A stretch of DNA of 64,000 nt from JAQBQB01 sp963846925 (lineage in GTDB: Bacteria; Gemmatimonadota; Gemmatimonadetes; Gemmatimonadales; Gemmatimonadaceae). Below, piece by piece: positions 9,630-21,700 of the stretch. The notes below the pieces were generated by a model. That model was not told the origin of the DNA. It did not search any database and saw only the letters and a list, made by a program, of their open reading frames with translations. The DNA lies in the NCBI GenBank assembly GCA_963846925.1, contig CAWJXW010000003.1:1-64000 (forward strand). The letters are read 5' to 3'. The position numbers were made by a program, and so were the translations under genes. Every line of letters begins with the position of its first letter. The stretch's first letter is position 1.

Positions 9630-12083
9630 TCACTCCCCCCGAAGCGCGACGATCGGATCGACACGCGCCGCCCGCCGCGCCGGTACGAGGCTGGCGATCA
9701 CCGCCACGATCGCGAGCAGGCACGGCACGACGACGAACGTCGCTCCGTCCGTCGCACTCGTCGCGAACAACAGCGAGCGGACGAGCCGTGACCCGAGCAC
9801 GCCGGCGGCGAGGCCCGCGGCGACGCCGAACGCCACGAGTCCGAGCGCGTGCCGCATCACGAGCGCGATCACATCTCTCGACGTCGCGCCGACCGCGATG
9901 CGAACGCCCATCTCGCGCGTTCGCTGCGTCACACCGTAGGCGATGATCCCGTACAGGCCGATCGCCGCGAGCAACAGCGCGATCACGCCGAACGCGCTCA
10001 TGAGACTCATCACGAAGACGCGCGGATTCGTGAGCAGCGGCGCCAATCCGGTCGGCGCCGCGTTCGGCTTGCCGAGGAAGTTGACCGCCGGTTCGACGTC
10101 GCGGACCGCGCGCTCGACTTGCGACGCGACAGCCGTCGTGCGCGGCGCGCGGACGACGAAGTTCATCCACGGCCAGACCTCGAGCGTGTACGGCAGAAAG
10201 ATCTGCGCCGGCGGATCGGCCTCGGCCCCGAACACGCGATGGTCGGCCACCACGCCGAGCACCGGCAGCGTGATCGGCTGACCGAAATCGGCCCGCGCCT
10301 GCGATTGACGGTGGACGGTGATGCGCTGCCCCAGCGCGCTCGAACCCGGCCAGAGCTTCTTCGCCAAATTCTCGGTGATGACGAAGCCGGCCGGCGCACG
10401 CATGTCCTCGTCGTTGAACGCTCGGCCGGCGACGAGGCGAACTTTCATCAGCGCGAAGTAGCCCGCCGACACCGGATGATAGAGCGCCGTCGGCGGCGCG
10501 ACGGCGCTCGTTTGACCTTCCGTTTCGATCTTCGCCGGGATGAGCGCTCCTCCGGCGACCGCGCTTGCCTCGGCCGACGGCACGGCGGCCGTGGCATCCA
10601 GGATTCGCTTGTAGAGGGCCGCGGCCTGGGCGGGCTCGTCGTAGCGGTGAGCCGGCGGTGAGATCGCGAACGAGACAACATCCGGATCGTAGCCAAGCGG
10701 AACGTCCGACAGCCGGCGCAGGCTTTGAATCAGCAATCCGGCGCCGATCAGGACGGCGATCGCCAGCGCGAGCTGGATCGTGGCGAGTGCATCACGCGTT
10801 CGCCGCTCCGCCACTCCGTGCGCGAGCATCGTCGCGCCGCCGCGCAGGCGGTCGACGAGCGTGCCGCGCTTCAGGTGAAGCACCGGAAACATTCCGACGA
10901 GCGCGGCGATGCCGATCACGAGCGCCAGCACGAACGCGGCGGCGCGCCAGTCGACGTGAATGTCGCCGGCGAACGGAAATCGTTGCGCGGCGTAGGGCCG
11001 AAGCGCCGCCACGGCCAGGGATCCAAGCCACGTTCCGACGATTCCGGCGGCGATCGTTATCACGGCGACTTCGGTGAGCTGTCGCCGCACGAGCCGCCAC
11101 GTACCGGCACCGAGCGCGGCGCGCACGGCCATATCTCGTTCTCCCACGCTCGCCCGAATCAGCAGGAGATTGGCGATGTTGGCGCAGGCGAGTCCCAGCA
11201 TCAACGCGATGGCGCCGCCGATGAGCGTGAGCGTGGTCGACAAGCCTCCGAAGAGCTCATCGGGCAGACTTCGCAGAGACACCGACGTCCAATGCGCCTG
11301 CTCGACCGGATAAGCCTCGGCGAGATGCCCCTGGAGAGCCTTCATGGCAGCGGTCACGCGCGCCGTGTCGGCGCGCGCGGCCAAGCGCACCAGCGCGCGG
11401 CTGTCGACGTGAAGGCCGCGTTTCGTCAACGCGGTGTGCGTCGCCTGAAAAACGGCAATCGGTTGCCAGACGACCGGTGGAAGCCAGCTCCCGGTGCCGG
11501 CGAAGTTGGGATAAGCGAAACCGCGCTGGGCGACGCCGATGATCCTCGTCGGCACGCTGTCGATGCTGATCGTCGATCCGAGCACGGACCGATCGCCGCC
11601 GAAGCGTCGCGTGAAGTAGTCGTACGAGATCACGGCCACGCGCGGAGAGCCCGGCGTCTCGTCGTCGGGGGCAAAGAGGCGCCCGATGAAGGGACGCGTT
11701 CCCATCAATTCGAAGAAGCCGGGTGTGACGAACGCGGCGATCTGCCGCTCCGGGCCGTCCTTCCCCGGAATGAGCACTCCGTCGCCGCGCACGAACGCGA
11801 GGCCTTCGATCGTGCCGCGCATCGTCGATGCTTGCGCCTGCCAATCGAGGAACGTCGGGTACGACGGCACGCGGAGCGACGCGTCGTCGCTTCGCTCGTA
11901 GATAGTCTGCAAGCGGTCGGCGGCCGGGTAGGGCAGACCACGGACGAAGACGGCGTCGACGACGCTGAACAGGGCGGCCGCGCTTCCGATGGCGAGCGAC
12001 AGCGTGAGCACGGCCACCGCCGTGAACACCGGAGCTCGGCGGAGCGCGCGAATGGTCTCTCGGAGATCGGTCGTCATGGTCAC
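9630..12083 (-). CDS. MacB/FtsX-type orphan permease (ADOP family)
   Basis: 817 aa. It starts with LRETIRALRRAPVFT, then one transmembrane helix, a MacB-like periplasmic core domain of ~240 residues, a FtsX-type three-helix block, a second periplasmic domain, and a final FtsX block near the C-terminus (REMGVRIAVGA). This duplicated layout is typical of the acidobacterial duplicated orphan permease family, found without a cognate ATPase. No ABC ATPase gene is present nearby. The start is GTG 12083 or ATG 12077. An AT-rich promoter with a dyad lies just upstream. The substrate is unknown. Confidence 0.88.
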   Translation of the reverse strand: MTMTTDLRETIRALRRAPVFTAVAVLTLSLAIGSAAALFSVVDAVFVRGLPYPAADRLQTIYERSDDASLRVPSYPTFLDWQAQASTMRGTIEGLAFVRGDGVLIPGKDGPERQIAAFVTPGFFELMGTRPFIGRLFAPDDETPGSPRVAVISYDYFTRRFGGDRSVLGSTISIDSVPTRIIGVAQRGFAYPNFAGTGSWLPPVVWQPIAVFQATHTALTKRGLHVDSRALVRLAARADTARVTAAMKALQGHLAEAYPVEQAHWTSVSLRSLPDELFGGLSTTLTLIGGAIALMLGLACANIANLLLIRASVGERDMAVRAALGAGTWRLVRRQLTEVAVITIAAGIVGTWLGSLAVAALRPYAAQRFPFAGDIHVDWRAAAFVLALVIGIAALVGMFPVLHLKRGTLVDRLRGGATMLAHGVAERRTRDALATIQLALAIAVLIGAGLLIQSLRRLSDVPLGYDPDVVSFAISPPAHRYDEPAQAAALYKRILDATAAVPSAEASAVAGGALIPAKIETEGQTSAVAPPTALYHPVSAGYFALMKVRLVAGRAFNDEDMRAPAGFVITENLAKKLWPGSSALGQRITVHRQSQARADFGQPITLPVLGVVADHRVFGAEADPPAQIFLPYTLEVWPWMNFVVRAPRTTAVASQVERAVRDVEPAVNFLGKPNAAPTGLAPLLTNPRVFVMSLMSAFGVIALLLAAIGLYGIIAYGVTQRTREMGVRIAVGATSRDVIALVMRHALGLVAFGVAAGLAAGVLGSRLVRSLLFATSATDGATFVVVPCLLAIVAVIASLVPARRAARVDPIVALRGE

Positions 12084-12106
12084 CGCGACAAGAAAGTGTC
12101 TCTCAG

Positions 12107-12135
12107 TAGATAATATTTTATCTCCTCGGCGTCAA
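12107..12135 (-). promoter_or_regulatory. probable promoter and dyad for the orphan permease
   Basis: On the minus strand TTGACG (12135-12130) is followed after 17 bases by TATCTA (12112-12107). A dyad, AGATAA-tatt-TTATCT, covers 12108-12123 and overlaps the -10 region, so a repressor could act here. The same strand contains AGGAGAT, which also forms the half-site of the operator upstream of the blaI-like gene at 16208-16229. Sharing of a regulator is speculation. Confidence 0.5.
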
Positions 12136-12199
12136 GCACGAAAACGCGGCCGGCGGACTCGGGGATTGCCGTCCACGCCGGGACGCGTATTCTCTCGCG

Positions 12200-13514
<1,315 letters not shown>

Positions 13515-13603
13515 CGCGCCAAGAAACAACAACTGCACTGCGGTAAAGCAGTTCCCACGTGCGAATCGTAACTTCCCGCGGCCAGTCCGAAGGAGACGCC
13601 TCA

Positions 13604-14548
13604 ATGGACTACAGCGACCGCTTCATGGTCGAGCCTGGCGAAGGTCCGGCTGGAGAAGATCGATTCCGGGTTGAGCACGGCCACGACGAAAAGGCTGACG
13701 CGGCCGCGGAGCTCGAGGCGGACAAGGCTCGTCTCCACGATCTACAGGCGCTGCTCTACGCCGAGAACGCGCGCTCGCTCCTCGTCTGCCTCCAGGGGAT
13801 GGACACCGCCGGCAAGGACGGGACGATCGCTCACATCTTCGGCGCGATGAATCCGCAGGGATGCCGAGTGACGTCGTTCAAGACGCCGTCGGCGGAAGAG
13901 CTGTCGCACGATTTTCTCTGGCGCGTTCATCGCGCGGCGCCGGCCAAGGGCGAGGTCGGGATCTTCAACCGATCGCACTACGAGGACGTGCTGGTCGTGC
14001 GCGTGCACAAGCTCGTATCGAAATCGGTGTGGTCGGAGCGCTACGAACAGATCAACGCGTTCGAGGAGGAACTCGCGGCGGCGGGAACGCACATCCTCAA
14101 ATTCTTCCTGCACATCTCCAAGGAAGAGCAGCTGAGGCGGTTCAAGGACCGGCTCGACGATCCGGCGAAGCGATGGAAGATCAGCGAGGCGGACTACGCC
14201 GAGCGCAAGCATTGGGACGACTACATCGACGCGTACGACGACGCGCTCTCCCGATGCAGCACCAAGCACGCGCCCTGGTTCGTGATTCCCGCCGACCACA
14301 AGTGGTTTCGCAACTTCGCGATCGCTCGCATCATGGTCGAGCAGCTCGACGCGCTCGGGATGCGCTACCCGAAGCCGACGGTGGACCTCGATCGGATTCG
14401 AAGGGAGTACCACGAGGCGGCAAAGAGTGAGCGATTTCACGGCGTCAGATTTGCCGGTCGCTGCGTCGACTCGACGAAACCCGCGATGTCGGCCTTCAAT
14501 TGCTTCGCCGACGTTTGGTTCAAGTACGCCATGTGCCCGCTCTCGTAA
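13604..14548 (+). CDS. PPK2-family polyphosphate:nucleotide phosphotransferase
   Basis: About 275 conserved residues. It carries the P-loop-like GMDTAGKDG near residue 65, FNRSHYEDVLVVRVH (Walker B/lid region) and the basic lid segment ahead of KRWKISEADYAERKHWDDY. These mark the PPK2-related group that transfers phosphate between polyphosphate and nucleotides. AGGAGA precedes the ATG at 13604. The open frame runs ~37 codons past the conserved end into sequence antisense to the S10 peptidase. A one-base shift would place a TGA at 14428-14430, right where family members end, so the long tail is probably an artefact. Confidence 0.87.
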   Translation: MDYSDRFMVEPGEGPAGEDRFRVEHGHDEKADAAAELEADKARLHDLQALLYAENARSLLVCLQGMDTAGKDGTIAHIFGAMNPQGCRVTSFKTPSAEELSHDFLWRVHRAAPAKGEVGIFNRSHYEDVLVVRVHKLVSKSVWSERYEQINAFEEELAAAGTHILKFFLHISKEEQLRRFKDRLDDPAKRWKISEADYAERKHWDDYIDAYDDALSRCSTKHAPWFVIPADHKWFRNFAIARIMVEQLDALGMRYPKPTVDLDRIRREYHEAAKSERFHGVRFAGRCVDSTKPAMSAFNCFADVWFKYAMCPLS

Positions 14549-16032
14549 TACTTGAACTGCACGCGATCCGCGTACGTCTTGTCGTATCCGAGATGGTGGA
14601 ACGTGTACTCGGCGTTGGCGAACGGCGTCGCCATGTCGTAGTAGCCGGCGCCGACCATCACGTGCAGGTACGGGTTCTTCGCCATCGCGGTGCGCAGCGC
14701 ATCCGACGTGCTCGGATACCCGCTTCCGAGATTGCCCGCGGCGAGAATGCCCGCGTAGTCCCATCGGCCGGCGTGACCGCCCGTGTAGTACTGGAGATCG
14801 GTCTTGTAATCCAGATCGTTGTGGAGGAAGCGCATGTACGCCGACATGAACGCTCCTGACGGCGCGACGTCCGACGGGTCGTAGTCCTGGCGCTGGCTGG
14901 ACGCGTTGCCGTTGAGCCCGATCATGCGGCTGTCGTACCGGCCAACCGTCTCGCGCTGGTCGCGCAGCAGCTCGGTGCGAAACACGCCCGGCGATCGATG
15001 CGTAGGTTGGTATTGAGGATGAATTGGCTGCGACAGGCCGGTGAGCCGCGCCAGCTTGCTGCGCCGACAGCGTTCTTCTCGGCGGCCGTGAGCGTGTTGC
15101 CCTTGGCCAGAGCGCTGGCAGTATTCACCAAACGCGAACGTCGCGCGACTGTTGAACGACTTGCTCGAGCGAGAGCTTCTGCAGCGTCGGCGGGCAACCG
15201 CTTGTGGTACCACGCCGTCGCCGTGTACGTCGGCAGGAAGGACTCGTACGGCAGGTCGTTCGCCGGCGCGGGCTGGATGAGCGCGAGAGTCGAGCACCGT
15301 GCCCGAGCAGCATGACGCCGTTCAATTCGATGCCCTCGGCGCTCTGCAGCTCGGACGAGAGACCGGCGGACCGGAAGGTGCCGTAGCTCTCGCCGAAGAG
15401 GAACTTGGGTGACGCCCAACGATTGTATTTGTCGAGATAGTTGCGAATGAACTGGCCGAACATCTTGAGGTCGTTGCTCGCTCCGGTGAAGTCGGTCACC
15501 TTCACACCCGGAGCGGGCCGCGAGTAGCCGGTCATCATCGCGTCGACCTGCACGAGGTCCGTCGCGTCGAGCGGCGAGAACGGGATTGTCGACCAGGTTG
15601 TACGGCGGGGCAGGCTGCGGCACCGTTCGGCCCCATGTCCGGATGCTTGGGGCTCATCGATGCCCATGCTCAGCCAGATGGACGCCGAGCCCGGGACCGC
15701 CGTTGAAGAAGAAGGTGACGGGGCGCGTGGCCGGATCCTCCTGGTCTCGCGTGTAAGAGATGTAGAAGACCGTTGCCGTGCGGCTTCCCGTCGTCGTCCC
15801 GGATCACCATGGTGCCGGCGTTCGCCGTGTACGCGATCGCTTTGCCGTTGATGTTCGCGGTGTGGTGCGTGGTCGAGACTCTCTCGAGAGCCGGGACGCC
15901 CGCCTCAGCGGGCTCCGGTGCGGCTGCGGCGCCGCCGCGCCCTCCGGGAGCGGTGGGCCGCTGCTGCGCAGCCGTCGTCGCGGCGAGTGTGAGCGACGCG
16001 GCAATCCCGGCAAGCCAAAGACGATTCACCAT
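14437..16032 (-). pseudogene. secreted serine carboxypeptidase (peptidase S10), multiple frameshifts
   Basis: The start at 16032 (MVNRLWLAG, signal peptide cut near TTAAQQ) is well placed after GGAGA. The protein then continues through at least four frame changes between about 15740 and 15125. Recognisable parts in order: the TRPVTFFFNGGPG oxyanion segment, the nucleophile FGESYGT, and the C-terminal histidine in YYESGHMAY. These are the hallmarks of S10 carboxypeptidases. All segments are present and colinear, so the gene may be intact in the organism. It would remove C-terminal residues from peptides in the periplasm. It converges on the PPK2 gene. Confidence 0.75.
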
Positions 16033-16180
16033 GACCAGTCTCCGTCGAATCGATTGAGTCGTGAGTGTTCCCCACGGATTATCGCACAAGGGGGCCCATC
16101 TGTTGAGAGCCTGTGCGCGCGCGCGGCCAAGGCAGGCACCGGCCGAGCTGACGCCAAACGGTTCCGCGGCGCGCGTACTA

Positions 16181-16229
16181 TTGACAATCGCCGTTCCGCG
16201 TCTCATTATCTCCTAGAGTTATAGGAGAT
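16181..16229 (+). promoter_or_regulatory. promoter and operator of the blaI-M56 operon
   Basis: TTGACA (16181-16186), 17 bases, then CATTAT (16204-16209). Directly overlapping and following the -10 is a dyad, ATCTCCTA (16208-16215), six bases, TAGGAGAT (16222-16229), with perfect 8-bp arms. A repressor bound here would block transcription. The nearest candidate is the BlaI-type repressor encoded 73 bp downstream, implying autoregulation as in bla/mec systems. The rest of 16033-16301 shows no gene. Confidence 0.75.
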
Positions 16230-16301
16230 CTGCGGGATCCGCCGCATGACCAAGGCCAGCATGGCCGATCTCTGTCCACCGAAAGGCGTAGGAGGAACTG
16301 G

Positions 16302-16679
16302 ATGCCGCCGACGTTCACCGACCGAGAGCTCGACGTGATGGCGATCCTGTGGGAGCGTGGACCGTCGACGGTCGCCGAGGTACGGGCGCGACTGAGCGAC
16401 GACCTGGCCCACAACACGGTGCTCACCGTCCTCACCGTGCTCGAGAACAAGGGTTACGTCACCCACACGGAAGAAGGGAAGGCGCACCGCTTTCAGGCGC
16501 GCGTCAAACAGGACGTCGCCGGCGCGACCGCGGCGTCGCGCCTCGTCGAGAAGCTTTTCGGCGGCTCGACGGAGCGGCTGCTCACGCATCTCGTCACCGA
16601 ACGGAGCGTGACGCCGGCCGAATTGCGGCGCCTACGCCGATTGCTCGACGACAAGCTCAAGGGGGGGACCGACAAATGA
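16302..16679 (+). CDS. BlaI/MecI-family transcriptional repressor
   Basis: 125 aa, the usual family length. It has an N-terminal winged helix (FTDRELDVMAILWERGPSTV..., recognition helix around HNTVLTVLTVLENKGYV) and a C-terminal dimerisation helix region rich in Leu and Arg. In the family the repressor is cleaved or inactivated when the paired M56 membrane protease senses a signal. The start follows AGGAGGAACTGG. The stop overlaps the M56 start (ATGA). The palindrome at 16208-16229 is its likely operator. With no beta-lactamase gene nearby, the target is probably the receptor/propeller cluster downstream. Confidence 0.9.
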   Translation: MPPTFTDRELDVMAILWERGPSTVAEVRARLSDDLAHNTVLTVLTVLENKGYVTHTEEGKAHRFQARVKQDVAGATAASRLVEKLFGGSTERLLTHLVTERSVTPAELRRLRRLLDDKLKGGTDK

Positions 16680-18707
16680 TCGCCCAGTGGATGCTCTACT
16701 GCGTAGTTTGCGCGCTCGGTCTGTCGCTCGCGGCCGTCGTCGCCGAGCAAACGTTGCTCGCCGGACGCGTGCCCGTGCGGCACGTCTGGACGCTCGCCGT
16801 GCTGCTGTCGCTCGTCGTGCCGGCAGTCGCATATCGTGTAGCGTCGCGTCCGACGGCCACGATTGTCGCCGTTGCCGACGATCCGGCGCTCGCGACCGCC
16901 ACGCTTGCCGATTCGTTGGCCAGCACATCGCCGGTAGCCGCAGTGCACGCTCAGCCGACGGCGCCACGCTGGAATTTGCGTTCGGCGTTGACGCGGGCCG
17001 ATGCGCCGCTCGCCATCGCCTGGCTCACGCTCTCGTCGGCGCTCATCGCGCATTTCCTCTGCGGCACGATCGCGCTCGCGTGGATGCGCCGGTGGTGGCG
17101 CCGCGACACGGTGCAGGGGATCGACGTGCTCGTGTCCGAAGCGACGGGCCCCGCGCTCGTCGGCGCGTTGTCGCCGGCCATCGTCGTCCCCGAGTGGACG
17201 CTCGCCATGGACGCGGCACAGGTGGGGCTGATGCTTCGCCACGAACAGGAACACCGGCGCGCGCGCGACGGTCAGTTGCTGACGCTCGCGCATTTCGCGC
17301 TCATCGCGATGCCGTGGAACGTCGCGCTCTGGTGGCAGCTCATGCGGCTACGCGTCGCCGTCGAGCTGGATTGCGACGCACGTGTGTTGCGCGACGCCGA
17401 CGCGCGCTCCTACGGCGATCTACTGTTGGAGGTCGCGCGTCCGCGGCGACGGCTCGCGCTCATGGGCGCGACGGCATTCGCCGAACGTGCATCGCAGCTC
17501 GAGCGCCGCATCAAGGCGATCGGAGAGCGCCGAGGCAGCGCGTCGCGGCGAGCGCGACTCGGCGCGGCAGCGGTCGGAGTGGTCGTCGTGTCCGCGGCGT
17601 GGGTCGCGCCGCGTCCGCCCGCTCCGCCGCGGGCGTCGCATCCCACTACGCCGGCTCCCGTCAGCCAAACCGGCGCCGCGCGATTCGTCCGTTGCTCCCA
17701 CGACGGGACGAGCGGTCGCTGAGGTCTCGCCGGCGCCAACAAAGACCACGGTGGTCGCCGGCGCGGCTACGAAGCAATCGCAATCGTCGCGTGACTCGGC
17801 CGATTCGGCACGCAATTCCGAGATCGCCGCTTCGACAAGAAGGGTCGCGGACTCCGCCGCTCTCCCCGAGTCGCTGACTCGACGTCAGGTGCCTGGACCC
17901 GTGGTGACGCGGTCTGTCGGACTCGCGGAAATCCCGGCTCAGGGGTCCGACTCGACCTTCGGCCGCCTCTTCAATGGCATCACGCTCACGCAAGAACAGG
18001 AAACAAGAGCGCGGGAACTGATCGCGCAGCTGGAAGGCGCGCAGGTCACACAAATGGCGAACATGATGCGCGCGTTGTTGGCGGCGATGCCGCTCAGGCA
18101 GGCGATCCAGGCGCACGCGGACTCCAGTCTCGAGAATTTGCTCACGAGTGAATCCGACAAGGCGCTGCTGCACAGCCGATTCGTTCAGCAGGTGCCCGGA
18201 GGCCGCGGCCGATCCGGTGGTGGCGGCGCCGGTGGTGGCGTCGGCGCCGGTGCGGTATCGGGTGGTTTCGTCGGTGATTCCCTGTTCGTCGGCGGCGGCG
18301 GGCGTGGCGCGCGGGTCGGTGGTGGTGGCCGCGGAGCTGCGCCCGTCGTCGCTGGCGCCGTCATAGCAGGAGGCGGCCGGGGCGGCGCGCGCGGCGGCGG
18401 TGGACTGACGGAGGTCAACGTGACAGACATCGTTTTCCGCCGCTACTTCGACGGCATCGAGCTGACGCCGCAGCAGGAAGGCGACGCCCGCACGATACTC
18501 ACCAAGATGCAGGCGGACCTGCGCGCGGTGAACCCGCCCGTGGCGGCGACGATCATCGCGCGGCCGCCATTCTCGAATCAGGTGGTCATGTCGCCGGAGA
18601 GCGCGGCGGCGTTTGCGTCGCTCCTGTCGAACGACGCCGATCGTGCTACGCTGCAGTCGCACATCCGGGTAGAAGTCGTCAGGACGATCGAGGCTCCGCC
18701 GAGATAG
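16676..18707 (+). CDS. BlaR1/M56-family membrane metalloprotease with duplicated LTxxQ-like C-terminal module (one frameshift)
   Basis: About 675 aa across one shift between 17650 and 17720. The N-terminal half has three or four membrane helices and the zinc motif HEQEH near residue 188, with VELDCDARVL downstream, as in M56 proteases. A fourth helix follows (VGVVVVSAAWVA). The C-terminal ~330 residues are unusual: two homologous units, GITLTQEQE...NLLTSESDKALLHSRF and GIELTPQQE...SLLSNDADRATLQSHI, separated by a glycine-rich linker of about 70 residues. This outward-facing part replaces the penicillin-binding sensor of BlaR1 and presumably senses another signal. Confidence 0.78.
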
Positions 18708-18716
18708 GCAACGACG

Positions 18717-21700
18717 ATGCGACGCCGCGTTCTATTTGCTTTTGGTCTCAGCGCGGCGCTCGCCTTCGTCGGCGCCGGTCGGCTCGAGGCGCAGGTCGAC
18801 GTCATCCGCGGCCGGGTGACGTCGGCCGGGGCGGACGGCGCGCCGATCGCAAACGTGTCGGTCACCGCGACGTCGCTCAATGGCAACGTCAACCGAAACG
18901 CCAAGACCGACAAGGACGGCCGCTACACGGTCACGTTCCCCGAAGCCGAGGGCGACTACTTCGTCACCTTCGTCGCGCTCGGGTATTCGCCGAGGCGAAT
19001 CGAGGTGAAGCGCACCGCGGACCAGGACATTCTGCTGGGCGACGCGCGCCTCTCGCCAATCGGTGCCGTGCTCGACACCGTGGTGACCACGGGACAGCGA
19101 AACCGGAACCGCCCCGTGCGGGGCGCGACGGCTCCCGACATCAGCGGCACCGAAAAGTCGATCACGTCGGGGCTCGTACCGCCCGACCTGGCAGGAGACT
19201 TGGCCGCGATGGCCGCGACGCTCCCCGGCGTGTTGTTCATTCAGGGTGTGAACGGCGATCCGTCGGGCATCTCGGTGCTCGGCCTCGACCAGGATCAGAA
19301 CAACACGTCGCTCAATGGTCTCAACAGCAACGCGGCGGACATCCCGCGCGACGCGAACGTCTCGGTGAATCTCGCGACGTCGCCGTACGACGTGTCCCAG
19401 GGACAGTTCAGCGGCGGGCGGATCAACATCCGGACGTCGCCGGGCTCCAACTACATCAATCGCGGATCGAGCGTCGTGTTCAACGCGCCGCAGCTGGAGT
19501 GGACCGACCGCACCGGCCGCGCGCTCGGCCAGCAGTACACGAACGCGAACGTCGGCGGCGCGGTATCCGGGCCGTTCGCGCTGGACAAGGCCTTCTATAG
19601 TATCGCGTACCAGGCGGGGCGACGGGGGAACGACCTCCACACCCTGCTCAACACCGATTCGCTCGGCCTCGAGGCCGACGGCATCGCGGCGGATTCGCTC
19701 GATCACCTGCTCTCGATCCTGAACGGAGTCCAGGTCCCGGCGACCGTACGCGGTTTCCCGAGCGACCGGCTCAACGACCAGGGGCTCGTCCTCGGCAGTC
19801 TCGACCTCACGCCGCCGTCGTCCACCAGTGGCCAGGCGTACAACCTCACGTTCCAGGGCGCGTGGAACCGGTCGTCCCCCGCGTCACCGCTCGCGACGAT
19901 GCTCCCAGCTGCCAGTTTCAATTCGACCTCATGGCAGGGCGCGGTGCAGGCTCATCACAGCGGGTTCTACGGCTTCGGCGTTCTGAGCGAGACCGCGCTC
20001 GGCTACAGCGCGTCGAGGCGCTACCTCACGCCATATCTCGATTTGTCGAGCGGCAACGTGATCGTGAACTCCACGTTTCCCGACGGCACGAGCGGCGTGC
20101 AGTCGATCGTCTTCGGCGGCACGTCGGCGAGCACGAGCACGACGAACAACTCGGTGGACCTCACGAATCAGCTGTCGTGGTTCAGCGCGAACAACAAGCA
20201 CCGCGTGAAGGTGACGAGCGAGGTGCGGCGCGACGGCTACTCGCTGGACCAGGCGACCAACGCGTTCGGCACCTTCACCTTCAACTCGCTGTCGGATCTC
20301 GAGGCGAATCGGCCGGCGTCGTACACGCGCCAACTGACGCCGACTCGCGCGAGCGGCGGCGAATGGATCGGCGGGTTCTCGCTCGGCGATTCCTACCGCC
20401 GAAACCCCGATCTGCAGATCGTCTACGGCGCGCGCGTCGACGCGAACCGGTACGAGCAGGTGCCGACGTTGAACTCCGACGTCCTCAACATCCTCGACGT
20501 CCGGAACGACCATCTGCCCAACGGCGTCTACGTGAGCCCGCGCGTCGGCTTCTCGTGGACGTACGGTACGGCGCCGCAGATTGGCGCGTTCGAGGGCGCG
20601 GCGCGTCTTCCACGCGCCGTGGTGCGCGGCGGGATCGGCATCTTTCAAAACTCATTGAGCGCGTCGCTGCCGAGCCAGGCGTTCGTGAATTCGGGATTGC
20701 AAGGCGGACAGCAACAGGTGACGTGCGTCGGCGATGCGACGCCGATTCCGGACTGGCGCGCGTACGCCAACGATCCGTCGGCGATCCCCAGCGAGTGCCT
20801 CGACGGGCGCGTCGGCACGCCGTTCGCCAACTCCGGCTCGAACGTAACGCTGTTCGCGCCGAACTACGCGTCGCAGCGAAGCCTCCGGTCGACGCTGCAG
20901 TGGGCCGGCGCGGTGCTCGACAACCGTTTGTCGGCGACCGTCACGGCGACCTACTCGCGGAACATGAATCAGCCCGGGTTCGTGGACCTGAACGTCACAC
21001 CCGCGGCGCGCTTCACGCTGCCCGGCGAGGACGGCCGTCCGGTGTTCGTCGACGCGGCGAACATCGTGACGAGCACGGGCGCGATCGCGCCGCGCGACGG
21101 GCACGAGGCCGATCAGTTCAATCGCGTGACCGAGCTGCGCTCGAATCTCACGTCGACGAGCCGCCAGCTCACGATTTCGGTCTCGCCTTCCACCGTCAAC
21201 TCGCGTTACACGTGGGGATTGAGCTACACGCTCAACAGCGTGCGTGACAACGTGAGCGGCTTCACCAGCACGGTGGGGAATCCGTTCGACGAATCGAACG
21301 GCCGGTCGTCGGCCGACTGGCGCCATCAGGTGCTGGCGAGCGTCGGCGTCAACGTATTCGACGTCGTGCGTGTGAACTGGAATCAGCGATTCCTGTCGGG
21401 GCTGCCGTTCACACCGATGGTCGCCAGCGACGTGAATGGAGACGGCTACGCGAACGATCGCGCGTTCATCCTCGATCCGACCCACGCGACCGGCGCCGAC
21501 GCGTCGCTCGCCTCGGGAATGGCCGCGCTCCTCGGCTCGTCGTCGCAGCGCGTGCGGGCCTGTCTCGACAAGCAACTTGGCGACCTCGCCGCCCGAAACA
21601 GCTGCGAGGGTCCCTGGACGTCGACCGCGTTCATGACCATCGCGCTGAACCCGGTGCGCATTCGTCTTCCGCAGCGGGCGACGCTGTCTTTCGCGATCGG

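Noticed and set aside
10725..12113. Open plus-strand frame of ~460 codons opposite the first permease gene
   Set aside because: It is Arg/Gly/His-rich with no family pattern and lies fully antisense to a well-supported permease; high GC makes such frames common.
18185..18430. Proline-rich minus-strand frame opposite the M56 linker
   Set aside because: It is the complement of a glycine-rich coding stretch, which always yields proline codons.
16302..18707. Beta-lactam resistance regulation
   Set aside because: The protease lacks a penicillin-binding sensor and no beta-lactamase gene is close, so the bla/mec reading is not supported.
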